A DNA stretch of 64,000 nucleotides, taken from contig OZ240213.1 of the NCBI GenBank assembly GCA_965197555.1, forward strand, positions 868,001 through 932,000, given 5' to 3'. Below the pieces are notes generated by a model. It saw nothing but the letters and a program-made list of their open reading frames with translations, was not told the DNA's origin and searched no databases. This document shows, piece after piece, positions 17,137 to 26,312 of the stretch. The stretch comes from G965197555 sp965197555 (GTDB lineage: Bacteria > Chloroflexota > Dehalococcoidia > Lucifugimonadales > UBA3495). Both the position numbers and the translations under genes were made by a program. How positions within the stretch are numbered: position 1 is the stretch's first letter; each line of letters opens with the position of its first letter.

Positions 17137-18024
17137 TTATCGCGCTGGGAGGTATCGCCCAAACCAGTCCAGTGTTGCCGCCATCACTTCACTGAAGGCC
17201 GGTTCGGTGTAGACTTCATAGTGGCTGTAACCCTTGAGCACCACGAGTTTCTTGGGCTCTTTGGCGTGGGCGTATAACTGCTCCGACTCCTCGGGCAGCA
17301 CCAACCGGTCATTGTCTGTGGTGATGAAAAGCACTGGGCGAGGAGAAATTTTGTCCACCACCCACTCAGCGTTGAAGCCCAGGGTATCATCAACATACTC
17401 CAGTGGAATGGTGCTAACCGCTGCGGGGTTGTTGCGCCGGGCGGCTGCAGCGAGCTCAGCCGACTTGCGGTCCGGGAGCAAAATGTCGCTCCGCTCCACC
17501 AGCTCAGATTTCCCAGTGGTAGCGCGCCTTTCCCTGTCTGCTTCGGACCGTTCCAAAAGGTCGTACCATTCGTCTACCCGCCGGACCCGGGTCATCCAGC
17601 GATTGCCGTTCCCTACTCCAACCACGCTGACCACACATTGGGCCCGCTGGTCCACCGCGCCTACCCAGGTGACGGTTGCGCCCCCGTAGCTGACACCGAA
17701 GAGGCCGATTTTGCTCTGGTCCACCTCCGGCTGTAGTCCCAAGAAGGTCATAGCGGCTTGGACATCCATGACCCGGCTGTAAGGCGCCAGGCGGCTTCTG
17801 GTCCCTTCGCTCTCTCCCCAGCCTTTGTAATCGAAGGTCATAGCCACGTAGCCTGCCCGGTTAAATGCTCTAGCGTTGTCGGGCAAATAGAGGTCTTTGA
17901 CACCGGTGTAGCCGTGGCAGAGCAATGCCGCCCCTCTCTGTTCCCCGGGGGCCAGATCGTACGGCGTGTATACGTCGCCGCAAAGCTTGAACCCCTCGCT
18001 GTAAAACTCAACGGCTTTCTTCAT
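17137..18024 (-). CDS. Alpha/beta hydrolase
   Basis: A 295-residue alpha/beta hydrolase of the acyl-peptidase / dienelactone-hydrolase-like group. The nucleophile elbow is intact (LFGVSYGGATV, Ser near 117), with the HGYTG oxyanion loop near 38, an Asp in FITTDNDRLV and the catalytic His in GYSHYEVYTEP. A helical lid region lies between about 140 and 215. No signal peptide. It is downstream of, and on the same strand as, the VOC gene with 150 bp between, so probably a separate transcript. The substrate is unknown. Confidence 0.85.
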   Translation of the reverse strand: MKKAVEFYSEGFKLCGDVYTPYDLAPGEQRGAALLCHGYTGVKDLYLPDNARAFNRAGYVAMTFDYKGWGESEGTRSRLAPYSRVMDVQAAMTFLGLQPEVDQSKIGLFGVSYGGATVTWVGAVDQRAQCVVSVVGVGNGNRWMTRVRRVDEWYDLLERSEADRERRATTGKSELVERSDILLPDRKSAELAAAARRNNPAAVSTIPLEYVDDTLGFNAEWVVDKISPRPVLFITTDNDRLVLPEESEQLYAHAKEPKKLVVLKGYSHYEVYTEPAFSEVMAATLDWFGRYLPAR

Positions 18025-18107
18025 TGCTGGACCTCTGCAGATTGATCGCTTGAAAAATTCTCCCCACTTGTGGAGGAAGGATTGGAGTGGACGGTCCTTG
18101 AGGAATT

Positions 18108-18127
18108 CCCCAGCCTGACCGCTGGGG
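18108..18127 (-). terminator. Hairpin between VOC and hydrolase genes
   Basis: A perfect 7-bp stem (CCCCAGC / GCTGGGG) with a 6-nt loop. A second stem, CCTTCC / GGAAGG, lies at 18145-18166. There is no T-run, so this is either a weak terminator after the VOC gene or a processing site. Confidence 0.3.
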
Positions 18128-18174
18128 TTAGCAGGTGCAAAAGCCCTTCCTGATATCCGGGGAAGGCAATAGTA

Positions 18175-18681
18175 TTAGCTGTTCATGAGTGCCTGCATGG
18201 CTTGAGCGTACTCTTTCCTGGGGAACTCCTCGCCATCGGGGACCCGCATCATGTCGGTGTAGATCTCCAGGCGGTTCCCGTCGGGATCGTTAAAGTAAAA
18301 AGAGTGACTTCCGCTGCCCCCCAGGTTGCCTCCCGCTTCCATTCCGTGGACCAACGGCCCGGTAACGAGCTCGACTCCCCTGGAATGAAGGTGGGCCAGA
18401 GCCTTCAAAAACTCGTCGCGGCTCTCGACTTCGAAAGCGATTTGTTGGATCACCCGCTCTTTGGGCCCAGCCGAGGTAACATCGACACCTTGGGGCGCCG
18501 AGGCAATAACAAAGTCGTGATGCATCTCGTCGAAACGCAGAAAAGCTGTCTCCGTCCCGTCCTCGCTCTTGCGGCGGTTGGTAAGGGTGCACCCTATGAC
18601 ATCGGTGTAGAACCGGTAAGACCGTTCGAAGTCGGACACCAGAATTCCCACGTGGCCGATCCGCTTTATCTGAATGCCCAT
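18175..18681 (-). CDS. VOC family (glyoxalase/extradiol dioxygenase-like) protein
   Basis: A 168-residue vicinal-oxygen-chelate protein with two beta-alpha-beta-beta-beta modules. Likely metal ligands are His10 (RIGHVGILVSDF), a His in the second module (SHSFYFNDPDGN) and the Glu in RLEIYTDM. This pattern resembles one-domain catechol 2,3-dioxygenase or fosfomycin-resistance-like VOC enzymes and not glyoxalase I. AGGAGG precedes the ATG. It is 37 bp downstream of the FAD oxidoreductase gene on the same strand, likely one operon. The substrate is unknown. Confidence 0.8.
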   Translation of the reverse strand: MGIQIKRIGHVGILVSDFERSYRFYTDVIGCTLTNRRKSEDGTETAFLRFDEMHHDFVIASAPQGVDVTSAGPKERVIQQIAFEVESRDEFLKALAHLHSRGVELVTGPLVHGMEAGGNLGGSGSHSFYFNDPDGNRLEIYTDMMRVPDGEEFPRKEYAQAMQALMNS

Positions 18682-18718
18682 GAGTTATTCCTCCTAGCGC
18701 AATTTAGAGCTGACTTGA

Positions 18719-19912
18719 TCACTCTTCCACCCGTTGGCCACTGGCGTAAAAGTCTGATTCGGCCACTCCGGCGAATCGGGATGGAAGAAAAGAATCGATC
18801 TCCGGAGGGACCTCTCGACATCCTTGGAGAATGTAGTCGGCCAGGACGCGACCGGTTATAGGGCCAAGGTGGATACCTTTGGTGGTGTGGCCAGTGGCCA
18901 GTACAATGCCCTCCCACCCAGGCACCGGTCCGATAATGGGTTTGCGGTCCGGGCTGAGGGGCCTGGAGCCAGCCAATTGTTGGACCAACTCCGCTTCCTC
19001 CAGCGCCGGAAAGACGTCTATCGCTCGCTGTAGTAACTCCAACCGGGCGGCCTCGGTGGGCTGCCGGTCAAATTGGTCGCCCATGAATAGCTCCTGCCGG
19101 TCGTAGTCACGGCCTCCAGTGCTCCCCACGCTCAGCAAGCCGTCCAAGCGGCTGACCATATGGCCTCTCTTGGGGGAGCTTATCAGCACCGGCAAGGGCT
19201 CTCCTCTGTAGCGCAACACCAAGCGTTCCCCCTTCAAAGGCCGGACCGGCACCGGAAAGCCCAGGGTTTGGGAAAACTCCGAGGACCAGACCCCTGCGGC
19301 CAGAACGACAGTCTGGCAGGCCAGCGGCCCATCTACCGTCGTGACGCCGGTTACTCTGGAGCCCTGGGTTTCCAACCCGGTGACCTGCCGAAGGACGATC
19401 TTGGCGCCTTGCTGCTCGGCGGCTCGGGCCAAGGCCAAGGTCAGCCGGTAGCTATCTAACTGGGCGGACTCGGACTCGTAGCCCGCCCCTCTGATCTCAT
19501 GGGTCAGCCTCGGCTCTATGCGATGTACCTCTTCGCTGTTGATCCACTCGACCTCTACCTGCTCTTGCTGCCAGACCATCAGACCTTTTATAAGCTCTTC
19601 TTCGTCTTCGTCCAGAGCCAGCCGGAGAGATGGGCGGCGCTGATAGAGCAGGTCTATGCCGGTATCTTGGGCTAGGAGGGGCGCTAGCTCAGAGAATTCT
19701 CTAAAGCCGGCCAGGGCGAATTGAAAAGAAAGGCCGGGGGCGAACTCGGTTCCCAAATTACTGAGGGAGCCGGTGGCGTGGGCCGAGGCTCCGCTACCAA
19801 TGGCTTCCCGCTCCAGAATGGTGACCTTGGCGCCTTGGCGAGCCAGGTAGTAGGCTACCGAGGCGCCCACTACCCCTGCACCCACCACTGCTACATCTAC
19901 AGATTGACCCAT
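18719..19912 (-). CDS. FAD-dependent oxidoreductase, DAO family
   Basis: A 397-residue D-amino-acid oxidase/glycine oxidase-like flavoprotein. The N-terminus has the dinucleotide-binding VAVVGAGVVGASVAYYLARQG with Glu at the end of strand 2 (ILERE). FAD is also contacted by GSGASAHATGSLS and by the C-terminal GWEGIVLATGHTTKGIHLGP. The start at 19912 (MGQSV) is taken because similarity begins there; a GTG at 19930 is in frame. It probably oxidises an amine or imino acid, in the same transcript as the VOC gene. Confidence 0.85.
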   Translation of the reverse strand: MGQSVDVAVVGAGVVGASVAYYLARQGAKVTILEREAIGSGASAHATGSLSNLGTEFAPGLSFQFALAGFREFSELAPLLAQDTGIDLLYQRRPSLRLALDEDEEELIKGLMVWQQEQVEVEWINSEEVHRIEPRLTHEIRGAGYESESAQLDSYRLTLALARAAEQQGAKIVLRQVTGLETQGSRVTGVTTVDGPLACQTVVLAAGVWSSEFSQTLGFPVPVRPLKGERLVLRYRGEPLPVLISSPKRGHMVSRLDGLLSVGSTGGRDYDRQELFMGDQFDRQPTEAARLELLQRAIDVFPALEEAELVQQLAGSRPLSPDRKPIIGPVPGWEGIVLATGHTTKGIHLGPITGRVLADYILQGCREVPPEIDSFLPSRFAGVAESDFYASGQRVEE

Positions 19913-19994
19913 GAAGCTCGATTCCCACACCGGATAGAGTGACTCAGATTATCCGAGTGCCCTCAACGGGTGTCAACCGAAGGCCATGACCTCA

Positions 19995-20861
19995 TCAATA
20001 CGGGACAATACTCGTTAGACCGGTACTGACTCTCCATAACCGGGCGGCGGCATCGACGTCATAGGAGAGGCCAGACGACCTAATTGGACGTCGTTGTTCG
20101 AAGTACTGGCCGGTCGCCCCTTCCACCTCTGGAGAAGTGGCTAGATAAATCGCGGTATCCGCCCCTTTTTCTTTGCTGATGCCCTTGACCCGCAGCCCAA
20201 AATTACAGAGCTTGCCAAAGAATCCATTGTTCGACAATAAGTTGGTCGCCACCAAGCCCGGGTGTAGCGCGTTGGAGGTAACTCCTGTTCCTTCCAGCCT
20301 ACGCGCCAACTCATAGGTGAACAGAAGGTTGGCCAGCTTGGACCGGGCGTAGACGTGGAACCCACGGTAACCGGCCTGGGACTGAAGGTCATCGAAGTCA
20401 ATGCTAGCGCCTCTGTGAGCGCTGGACGACACATTGACGATGCGGGAGGGAGCGCTTGCCTTCAGCATGTCCAAGAGGAGGTTGGTAAGCAGAAAATAGT
20501 TCAGGTGATTCAGAGCGAGGGTCAGTTCGATGCCGTCCACGCTCAGTTGGCGGAACAGATTGATGGCCCCGGCGTTATTTACAACCACGTCAAGCCTGGG
20601 GTATAGCTCCGTCACTCGGTCTGCTAGTTGACGTATTTCTTGTTGGGAGGAGAGGTCGGCCAGCAAGTACCGGACTTCGGGGTTACTTGTTTCTTGTTTG
20701 ATTTCCTGCACAACTGCGGCGCTCTTGGCGTCGGCCCGGCCCACGACCACTACAGCAGCGCCGAGACGGGCCAACTCCAACGCCGTCACTCTGCCAATAC
20801 CTGAAGTGGCCCCCGTTACCAGGCAGGTCTTGCCGGCCATAGACTGATTTGGGCTGGTCAA
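19995..20861 (-). CDS. SDR family oxidoreductase, retinol-dehydrogenase-like
   Basis: A 288-residue short-chain dehydrogenase of the RDH/WWOX-like branch. Motifs are TGATSGIG (16-23), LLADLSS, VVNNAGAIN, NVSSSAHRG (catalytic Ser) and VYARSKLANLLF (Tyr-x3-Lys). HPGLVATNL follows. VVVGRA at the end of strand 2 has Arg, which favours NADP. The start ATG is at 20861. It is upstream of the FAD oxidoreductase on the same strand with an 80-bp gap. The substrate is unknown. Confidence 0.87.
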   Translation of the reverse strand: MTSPNQSMAGKTCLVTGATSGIGRVTALELARLGAAVVVVGRADAKSAAVVQEIKQETSNPEVRYLLADLSSQQEIRQLADRVTELYPRLDVVVNNAGAINLFRQLSVDGIELTLALNHLNYFLLTNLLLDMLKASAPSRIVNVSSSAHRGASIDFDDLQSQAGYRGFHVYARSKLANLLFTYELARRLEGTGVTSNALHPGLVATNLLSNNGFFGKLCNFGLRVKGISKEKGADTAIYLATSPEVEGATGQYFEQRRPIRSSGLSYDVDAAARLWRVSTGLTSIVPY

Positions 20862-21209
20862 TTCATACGCCCCATTGGGTAGCTTCCTGGGCTGCTATCG
20901 GTGTCACTGGTCCTGGGAGTAATGAATTCTCAAGAGGTGGTGGCGCAAACCTGTGCTCAACCTCACCAAGGGCTTACTATCAACAGAAAAGGTCCCTCCG
21001 GCCACGCCCTGAACCCTCCCAAGTATGGTCTTATTGTGGCACAGGAATGTGAGATAGTGATTGAACCCCATTGAGAAATGGGGGCGGCACAGCTACGAAT
21101 CTACGTGTATATTAACCCAACACGAGACTGAACGCCCGCCAGGCAGGCTGCCGATACGGGCCAACATTCTAACGTCTTGTGGTTAATGACTTACCATAGG
21201 AGGGCCTCA
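20862..21209. other. Divergent intergenic region
   Basis: About 350 bp between divergent SDR and monooxygenase genes. It holds one clear element, a perfect 7-bp stem with a GAGA tetraloop (CCCCATT 21066-21072, AATGGGG 21077-21083). I see no convincing promoter boxes or riboswitch. Confidence 0.4.
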
Positions 21210-22175
21210 ATGCAGACACCGAAGTTGTCCTTCGGTTGTAGCTTCAACGTGCAAGGAGTCGAGGGCCGTTGGGACGTGGTGGAGTTCGCCAAACGCGCCG
21301 AGGCGCTCGGTTACGACCGCGTAACCATTGGCGAGCACGTGATGGAGTTGGACCCTCCCCGCCCCACTCTTTTGAGTATCCCGGCTATGGCTGCTGCGGC
21401 AGGCGCTACAACCAAACTAAGGGTGATGACGGGGATCGTCATCGCTCCTCTATATCATCCCGTAATGCTGGCTAAGCTGGTGGCCAGTTTGGACGTGGTT
21501 TCTTCCGGTAGGCTGGACTTCGGTATTGGGATCAGCGGCCAGAGGGACACTCGGGTCGAGTTCGACGCATTGGGGATTCTGGTGAACACTCGGGGACGTC
21601 GCACCGACGAAATGTTGCGAGTGATGAAGCGTTTGTGGTGCGAGGAGGAGGTCACCCACCAGGGAAGGTTCTTCCAGTTTGAGGGTGTGACCCTGCTTCC
21701 CCGCCCAATACAGGACCCGTACCCTCCCGTCTGGGTTGCAGGCCGCAGCGATGCTGCTATGCGCCGGGCCGCGGTGCTGGGCGATGGCTGGTACCCGTAT
21801 TTGTTCACCGTACGAAGGTTGAAGAGCAGCAACGAGACCATCCGCCGGTACGCTGCCGAAGCGGGCCGAGACCTGGATGGGTTTCACTGGGGGCTCAACC
21901 AACCTACTGCTGTATCCGACGACCGGAATGAGTCCTTGGCACTTGCGGTGACCAACGTCGGAAGCCGTTACGTAACACCCGACCGCAGTGCGGAAGACAT
22001 TGCTCAAGCCCTGTGCATGGCGGGGACACCCGAAGATTGCGCAGCCGGTGTTCATGACAGGGTGGAAGCTGGCGTCCGGGATTTCAACCTCAGCTTCCTC
22101 GCCTCGGATTCCAAAGGATTGTACCGGCAGATGGAGATGTTTGCTGACCGGGTGATACCTCAGTTCCGCCACTAG
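21210..22175 (+). CDS. Luciferase-like (LLM class) monooxygenase, F420-type
   Basis: A third luciferase-fold oxidoreductase, 321 residues from 21210 (MQTPKLSF), where AGGAGG is 5-10 nt upstream; the frame is open from 21177. Blocks are YDRVTIGEHVMEL, TTKLRVMTGIVIAPLYHPVMLAK, SGRLDFGIGISGQRDTRVEFDALG and YPPVWVAGRSDAAMRRAAVLGDGW. The last is typical of the TIGR03619-like F420-dependent subgroup. It appears monocistronic. Together with the two others it fits the expansion of flavin monooxygenases known from SAR202 Chloroflexota. Confidence 0.88.
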   Translation: MQTPKLSFGCSFNVQGVEGRWDVVEFAKRAEALGYDRVTIGEHVMELDPPRPTLLSIPAMAAAAGATTKLRVMTGIVIAPLYHPVMLAKLVASLDVVSSGRLDFGIGISGQRDTRVEFDALGILVNTRGRRTDEMLRVMKRLWCEEEVTHQGRFFQFEGVTLLPRPIQDPYPPVWVAGRSDAAMRRAAVLGDGWYPYLFTVRRLKSSNETIRRYAAEAGRDLDGFHWGLNQPTAVSDDRNESLALAVTNVGSRYVTPDRSAEDIAQALCMAGTPEDCAAGVHDRVEAGVRDFNLSFLASDSKGLYRQMEMFADRVIPQFRH

Positions 22176-22317
22176 AGAAACCGGTAACGTCTATTGAGGT
22201 GTTGCGCAGATTGGGGTCATGTACTTCCTCAACGTCGCGGCGACCGTTAACGCACCCGATACGGGACGACCAACTGAGTCTTTCGCGCCCGGTTCTCCGG
22301 CCTTCACAGAGTGAACA

Positions 22318-23277
22318 ATGAGTCAATCCTTTGGGCATCCACCTCCGGTAGGTAACGAGGCCAGAACCGCCGCAAACCAGTTCTTGAATAATGCCAATGC
22401 TGGGTTGAACCGGGTGTGGCGGTGGGTACTGGGCGGAGTCTTTATCATCTTGATATGGCAAGGGATTGGCAACATTCCCTTGTTCGTCTCCTGCGAATAT
22501 CTGAAGCGAGTCAACCTGCCCGCATTCACTTGTGAAGATTTCATAATCGTAGGTGACTCCCTAATACCCCAGTTTGTATTGAGCAACTACGCGTTCATTT
22601 TGGGGATCATTGGTGTTTGGATCGCAATCAAACTGCTGCACAAAAAGTCCCTGACCCAGGTCACAACAGGGAGGACTTCATTCGATTACAATCGGGTACT
22701 CTACGCCATCTGGATAGGCCTATGCGTTTATTTCGCGGTGTTCATACTCGAAATATTGGTCTTCAAAGCAGAGTTGACGTATCAGGCGCCAAACCCGTGG
22801 GAATACCTGACATTCTTCCTCTTCGCCATCGTCCTGGTCCCTTATCAAGCCGGTTTCGAAGAGATCTTCTTTAGAGGGTATTTATTACAAGCGTTCACAC
22901 TAGTGGGTAAGAACAAGGCCATGTTGGCCTTGGCATCGGGGGTAGTATTCACCATCCCCCACCTGCTGAACCCGGAGCCATGGGCATATGGGCTCATCCC
23001 ATATGTGATTTCGTTGGTCACTGTAGGTGCATTCTTAGCCTTGATGACCTTGCTGGACGGCGGGATCGAGCTGGCGGTGGGATACCACGCCATAAACAAC
23101 CTCTTCATCTCCTTGATAGCCAACACTGAAATATCGGTGTCCCAGACACCTTCCCTATTTGTGCTCCCACCGGTCGAATACGCTCTGCTCCCCGGCATCA
23201 TGGTGCAACTGGTGTCTTACGGGGTTGTGTTTGTTATCTTCAACCACAAATATAAGTGGATCAACTGGAGGAGTTAG
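22318..23277 (+). CDS. CPBP family intramembrane metalloprotease
   Basis: A 319-residue polytopic membrane protein with the CAAX-protease/bacteriocin-processing (Abi) signature: motif 1 EE-x3-R (AGFEEIFFRGYLLQ, near 180), motif 2 with His in VVFTIPHLLNPE, and motif 3 with His-x3-Asn in YHAINNLF. These residues bind zinc in the membrane. About eight hydrophobic segments are visible. Roles in the family range from prenyl-protein processing to bacteriocin immunity; none can be picked here. A CocE-type hydrolase follows 118 bp downstream. Confidence 0.85.
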   Translation: MSQSFGHPPPVGNEARTAANQFLNNANAGLNRVWRWVLGGVFIILIWQGIGNIPLFVSCEYLKRVNLPAFTCEDFIIVGDSLIPQFVLSNYAFILGIIGVWIAIKLLHKKSLTQVTTGRTSFDYNRVLYAIWIGLCVYFAVFILEILVFKAELTYQAPNPWEYLTFFLFAIVLVPYQAGFEEIFFRGYLLQAFTLVGKNKAMLALASGVVFTIPHLLNPEPWAYGLIPYVISLVTVGAFLALMTLLDGGIELAVGYHAINNLFISLIANTEISVSQTPSLFVLPPVEYALLPGIMVQLVSYGVVFVIFNHKYKWINWRS

Positions 23278-23395
23278 CTGGAGGACTTGCCCGCTACCAC
23301 ATACATGCACACCTATGGCGGCCCAGTCACCTTGGGAGTACAATTGCACCATCCACGCCTGGCCTGATGTATCAGGCAGAGAGAGGGGGCTCGGC

Positions 23396-25153
23396 ATGCC
23401 TCAATCAGATTCTATTTCAGATTCTATTAAGGTGGAGACCAATCTATCCGTGCCCATGAGGGACGGCAAGGTCCTGTACGCTGATGTCTATCGACCGGAA
23501 GGTCCTGGACCTTTTCCAGTTCTGCTGCAGCGTACCCCTTATGACAAAAGTACTCCATTGACGATGGCGATGTTGGACCCGGTCAAGGCTGCCAAGAATG
23601 GCTACGCCACAATACTTCAGGATACCCGGGGCAGATATACCTCTGAGGGTGAGTTCTACTGTTTCAAAGACGATATCAACGACGGCTACGACACCGTCGA
23701 ATGGGCAGCGGCCCAGCCCTGGTCTTCCGGTAGAGTGGGTATGTTCGGCGCTTCCTACGTGGGCGCCACCCAGTGGCTGGCCGCCATCACCCGGCCACCG
23801 CACCTGACCACCATTGTGCCCAATGTGACCGCATCCAACTACCACAACGGCTGGACCTACCAGGGAGGGGCCTTTGAATTGGGCTTCAACGTCTCCTGGA
23901 CCTTGCTCAATTTAACCTTGGCCAATTTCAACACTCAATCGGCGGTTAAGAGCGTCGATCAAGGGCGCAGACAGGGCTTGGTGGAAGCCGTCGATTCAAT
24001 GTGGGACTCTTTTCGTGAGTTGCCCACCAAGGATTTCCCTCACCTTAAAGGGGGCTTGGCCGACTACTACTACGATTGGTTGGCCCATCCCGATTACGAC
24101 GATTACTGGAAGGAGATGTGCATTGAGGAGAACCACTCCAACCTGAGCATACCCGCGCTGCACATCGGCGGTTGGTATGACATATTCCTGGGTGGCACCA
24201 TTCGCAACTTCCTTGGCATGCGACAGAAGAGCGCCAGCGACGAGTCCAGGCAAGGCCAGCAACTGCTCATCGGCCCCTGGCAACACAGCGCCAGAGGCAC
24301 CAGCCTGGTGGGCAGCCATTATTTCGGCCTGGCTGCGGATGCCCTCTCCATCGACTTGGACGGTCTCCACTATCGCTGGTTCGATTATTGGCTGAAAGGG
24401 GTAGACAACGGCCTCTTGAACGACCCACCGGTCCGCATCTACGTCATGGGCGACAATGTCTGGCGGGACGAGCAGGAGTGGCCGCTAGCCCGGGCCCAGA
24501 ACACCAACTACTACTTCCACAGCCAGGGAAGCGCCAACACCCTTGCTGGTAACGGGTCTATAAGCACCCAGCCCCCCGGCGATGAGCCTTCCGACGTTTA
24601 CTTGTACAATCCGGCGAACCCGGTGCCCACCCAGGGAGGGCCTCTGTGCTGTAACCCCTATTTTGCGGCTAATGGGGCCTTCGACCAACAGCAGATAGAG
24701 GTTCGCGAGGATGTGCTGGTCTATACGACCCCGCAACTACAACGAGAGGTGGAGGTAACCGGGCCGATAACCGTGACCTTGTGGGCAGCCACGACAGCCC
24801 AGGACACGGATTTTACGGCCAAGCTAGTCGACGTTTGCGAGGATGGTTGCGCCCGGAACCTGACCGACGGAATTTTGCGAGCCCGGTACCGGGAGTCCAT
24901 GGCGTCCCCTAAGCTTGTGGAACCAGGAAGAGCCTACCGCTATGACATAGACCTATGGTCCACCAGCAACGTGTTTAAAGCAGGACACAGGATTCGAGTG
25001 GAGATTTCCAGCAGCAACTTCCCCAGGTTTGACCGCAACCCCAACACAGGCAACCTGGTTGCTGAGGACGCTGTGCTCAAGCCGGCGTTGCAGACAGTTA
25101 TCCACAACGCCGAACATCCTTCCCACGTCACCTTGCCCATCGTGCCCCGATAA
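23396..25153 (+). CDS. CocE/NonD family hydrolase
   Basis: A 585-residue alpha/beta hydrolase with a C-terminal jelly-roll, of the X-Pro dipeptidyl-peptidase S15/cocaine-esterase group. The catalytic Ser lies in GMFGASYVGATQW, the oxyanion Tyr in RTPYDKS, the Asp region in VDNGLLNDPP and the His in IGPWQHSARGT. The C-terminal domain runs from about 380 (VEVTGPITVTLW) to the end. The start at 23396 (MPQSD) is chosen from a GAGGGGG site; the open frame extends into the previous gene. No signal peptide, so probably an intracellular esterase, amidase or acylase. Confidence 0.87.
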   Translation: MPQSDSISDSIKVETNLSVPMRDGKVLYADVYRPEGPGPFPVLLQRTPYDKSTPLTMAMLDPVKAAKNGYATILQDTRGRYTSEGEFYCFKDDINDGYDTVEWAAAQPWSSGRVGMFGASYVGATQWLAAITRPPHLTTIVPNVTASNYHNGWTYQGGAFELGFNVSWTLLNLTLANFNTQSAVKSVDQGRRQGLVEAVDSMWDSFRELPTKDFPHLKGGLADYYYDWLAHPDYDDYWKEMCIEENHSNLSIPALHIGGWYDIFLGGTIRNFLGMRQKSASDESRQGQQLLIGPWQHSARGTSLVGSHYFGLAADALSIDLDGLHYRWFDYWLKGVDNGLLNDPPVRIYVMGDNVWRDEQEWPLARAQNTNYYFHSQGSANTLAGNGSISTQPPGDEPSDVYLYNPANPVPTQGGPLCCNPYFAANGAFDQQQIEVREDVLVYTTPQLQREVEVTGPITVTLWAATTAQDTDFTAKLVDVCEDGCARNLTDGILRARYRESMASPKLVEPGRAYRYDIDLWSTSNVFKAGHRIRVEISSSNFPRFDRNPNTGNLVAEDAVLKPALQTVIHNAEHPSHVTLPIVPR

Positions 25154-25262
25154 GTTCCATCGCTAACCCGGTTGGTGTTATAGCCTGGGAGGTCTTGAAG
25201 ATATAACGGGAGAGGTCGGCAGCTAAATCTTACGGGCCAGAACGATCGGAGAGGAGGAACCA

Positions 25263-26249
25263 ATGTTAGAGAAACCCCTATTAATGGAAATGCTTAGAAG
25301 GATGTTGAGGATCCGCAGGTTTGAGGAACGGGTCATTCAAATGGTGGAGCGCGGGGAGATAGTCGGCGCGGCCCATTCTTATATAGGAGAAGAGGCAGTC
25401 GCCGTGGGTGCATGTCTAGCCCTCAGGGACGATGATTGGATGACCGGCAACCATCGCTCTCACGGCCATCCGATTGCCAAGGGAGGCGATGTCAATAAGG
25501 CTATGGCTGAGCTCCTAGGCAAGAGCACCGGCTTTTGTAAAGGCAAAGGAGGCTCCATGCACTTGGCCGACTTCAGCGTTGGAATCTTAGGGGAGTCCGG
25601 TATTCTGGGTTCTTCCATTCCGACAGCCGTGGGCGCCGCCCTAGGCAGCCAGCTCCAAGGCAACGACCGAGTGGCTGTGCCATTCTTTGGTGACGGGGCC
25701 AGCAATGAAGGGGCCTTTCACGAGTCGCTCAACCTGGCCGCGGTCTGGAAGCTGCCGGTGGTCTTCTTGTGTGAAAACAACCAGTACGCTGTTACCAGCA
25801 GTTTCAAGGAAATGGTGGCCTCGGAGAACATTTCGGACCGGGCTGCCGCTTATAACATTCCCGGCGTCCTCGTTGACGGACAGGATGTTATTGCTATGTA
25901 CGAGGCGGTGACTGAAGCAGTTGCCCGGGCCAGGTCGGGGCAGGGCCCCTCCCTCATCGAGGGCCGCACTTACCGTTACTACGATCACTCCCTGGGCCTA
26001 AACCGGATCGTGCGCGACCTCTACCGCCAGGATGAAGAGGTTGACGAGTGGAGGAAACGGGACCCCATAGACATTCACAAAGAAGTTCTCCTCTCTCAGG
26101 GTATTGCTACCCAGGCGGAGATCGACGAAATTGAACAACAAACTATGGATCAGATCGACGCCGCCGTGGAATTTGCTCGCCAGAGCCCATATCCCGAGGC
26201 GTCTGCTCTATTCGAGGACATGTACGCCAACCCAATTGCGTTGGAGTGA
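25263..26249 (+). CDS. 2-oxoacid/acetoin dehydrogenase E1 alpha subunit
   Basis: The alpha subunit of the thiamine-diphosphate-dependent E1, 328 residues. The ThDP motif GDGASNEGAFHESLNLAAVW ends in CENN, and the phosphorylation-loop-like RYYDHSLG is present. KGKGGSMHLADF and IPTAVGAALG are typical of PDH/acetoin-dehydrogenase E1 alpha. The 5' end has a strong GGAGAGGAGG site. It is first of three genes encoding E1 alpha, E1 beta and E2. Whether pyruvate, acetoin or a branched 2-oxoacid is the substrate cannot be decided; AcoA-like length favours acetoin or pyruvate. Confidence 0.92.
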   Translation: MLEKPLLMEMLRRMLRIRRFEERVIQMVERGEIVGAAHSYIGEEAVAVGACLALRDDDWMTGNHRSHGHPIAKGGDVNKAMAELLGKSTGFCKGKGGSMHLADFSVGILGESGILGSSIPTAVGAALGSQLQGNDRVAVPFFGDGASNEGAFHESLNLAAVWKLPVVFLCENNQYAVTSSFKEMVASENISDRAAAYNIPGVLVDGQDVIAMYEAVTEAVARARSGQGPSLIEGRTYRYYDHSLGLNRIVRDLYRQDEEVDEWRKRDPIDIHKEVLLSQGIATQAEIDEIEQQTMDQIDAAVEFARQSPYPEASALFEDMYANPIALE

Positions 26250-26312
26250 ACCTCTTCATACGGTCCACTAGCTCTGCTGCAGACCACCATCCTATTCAAT
26301 GGAAGTGACGAC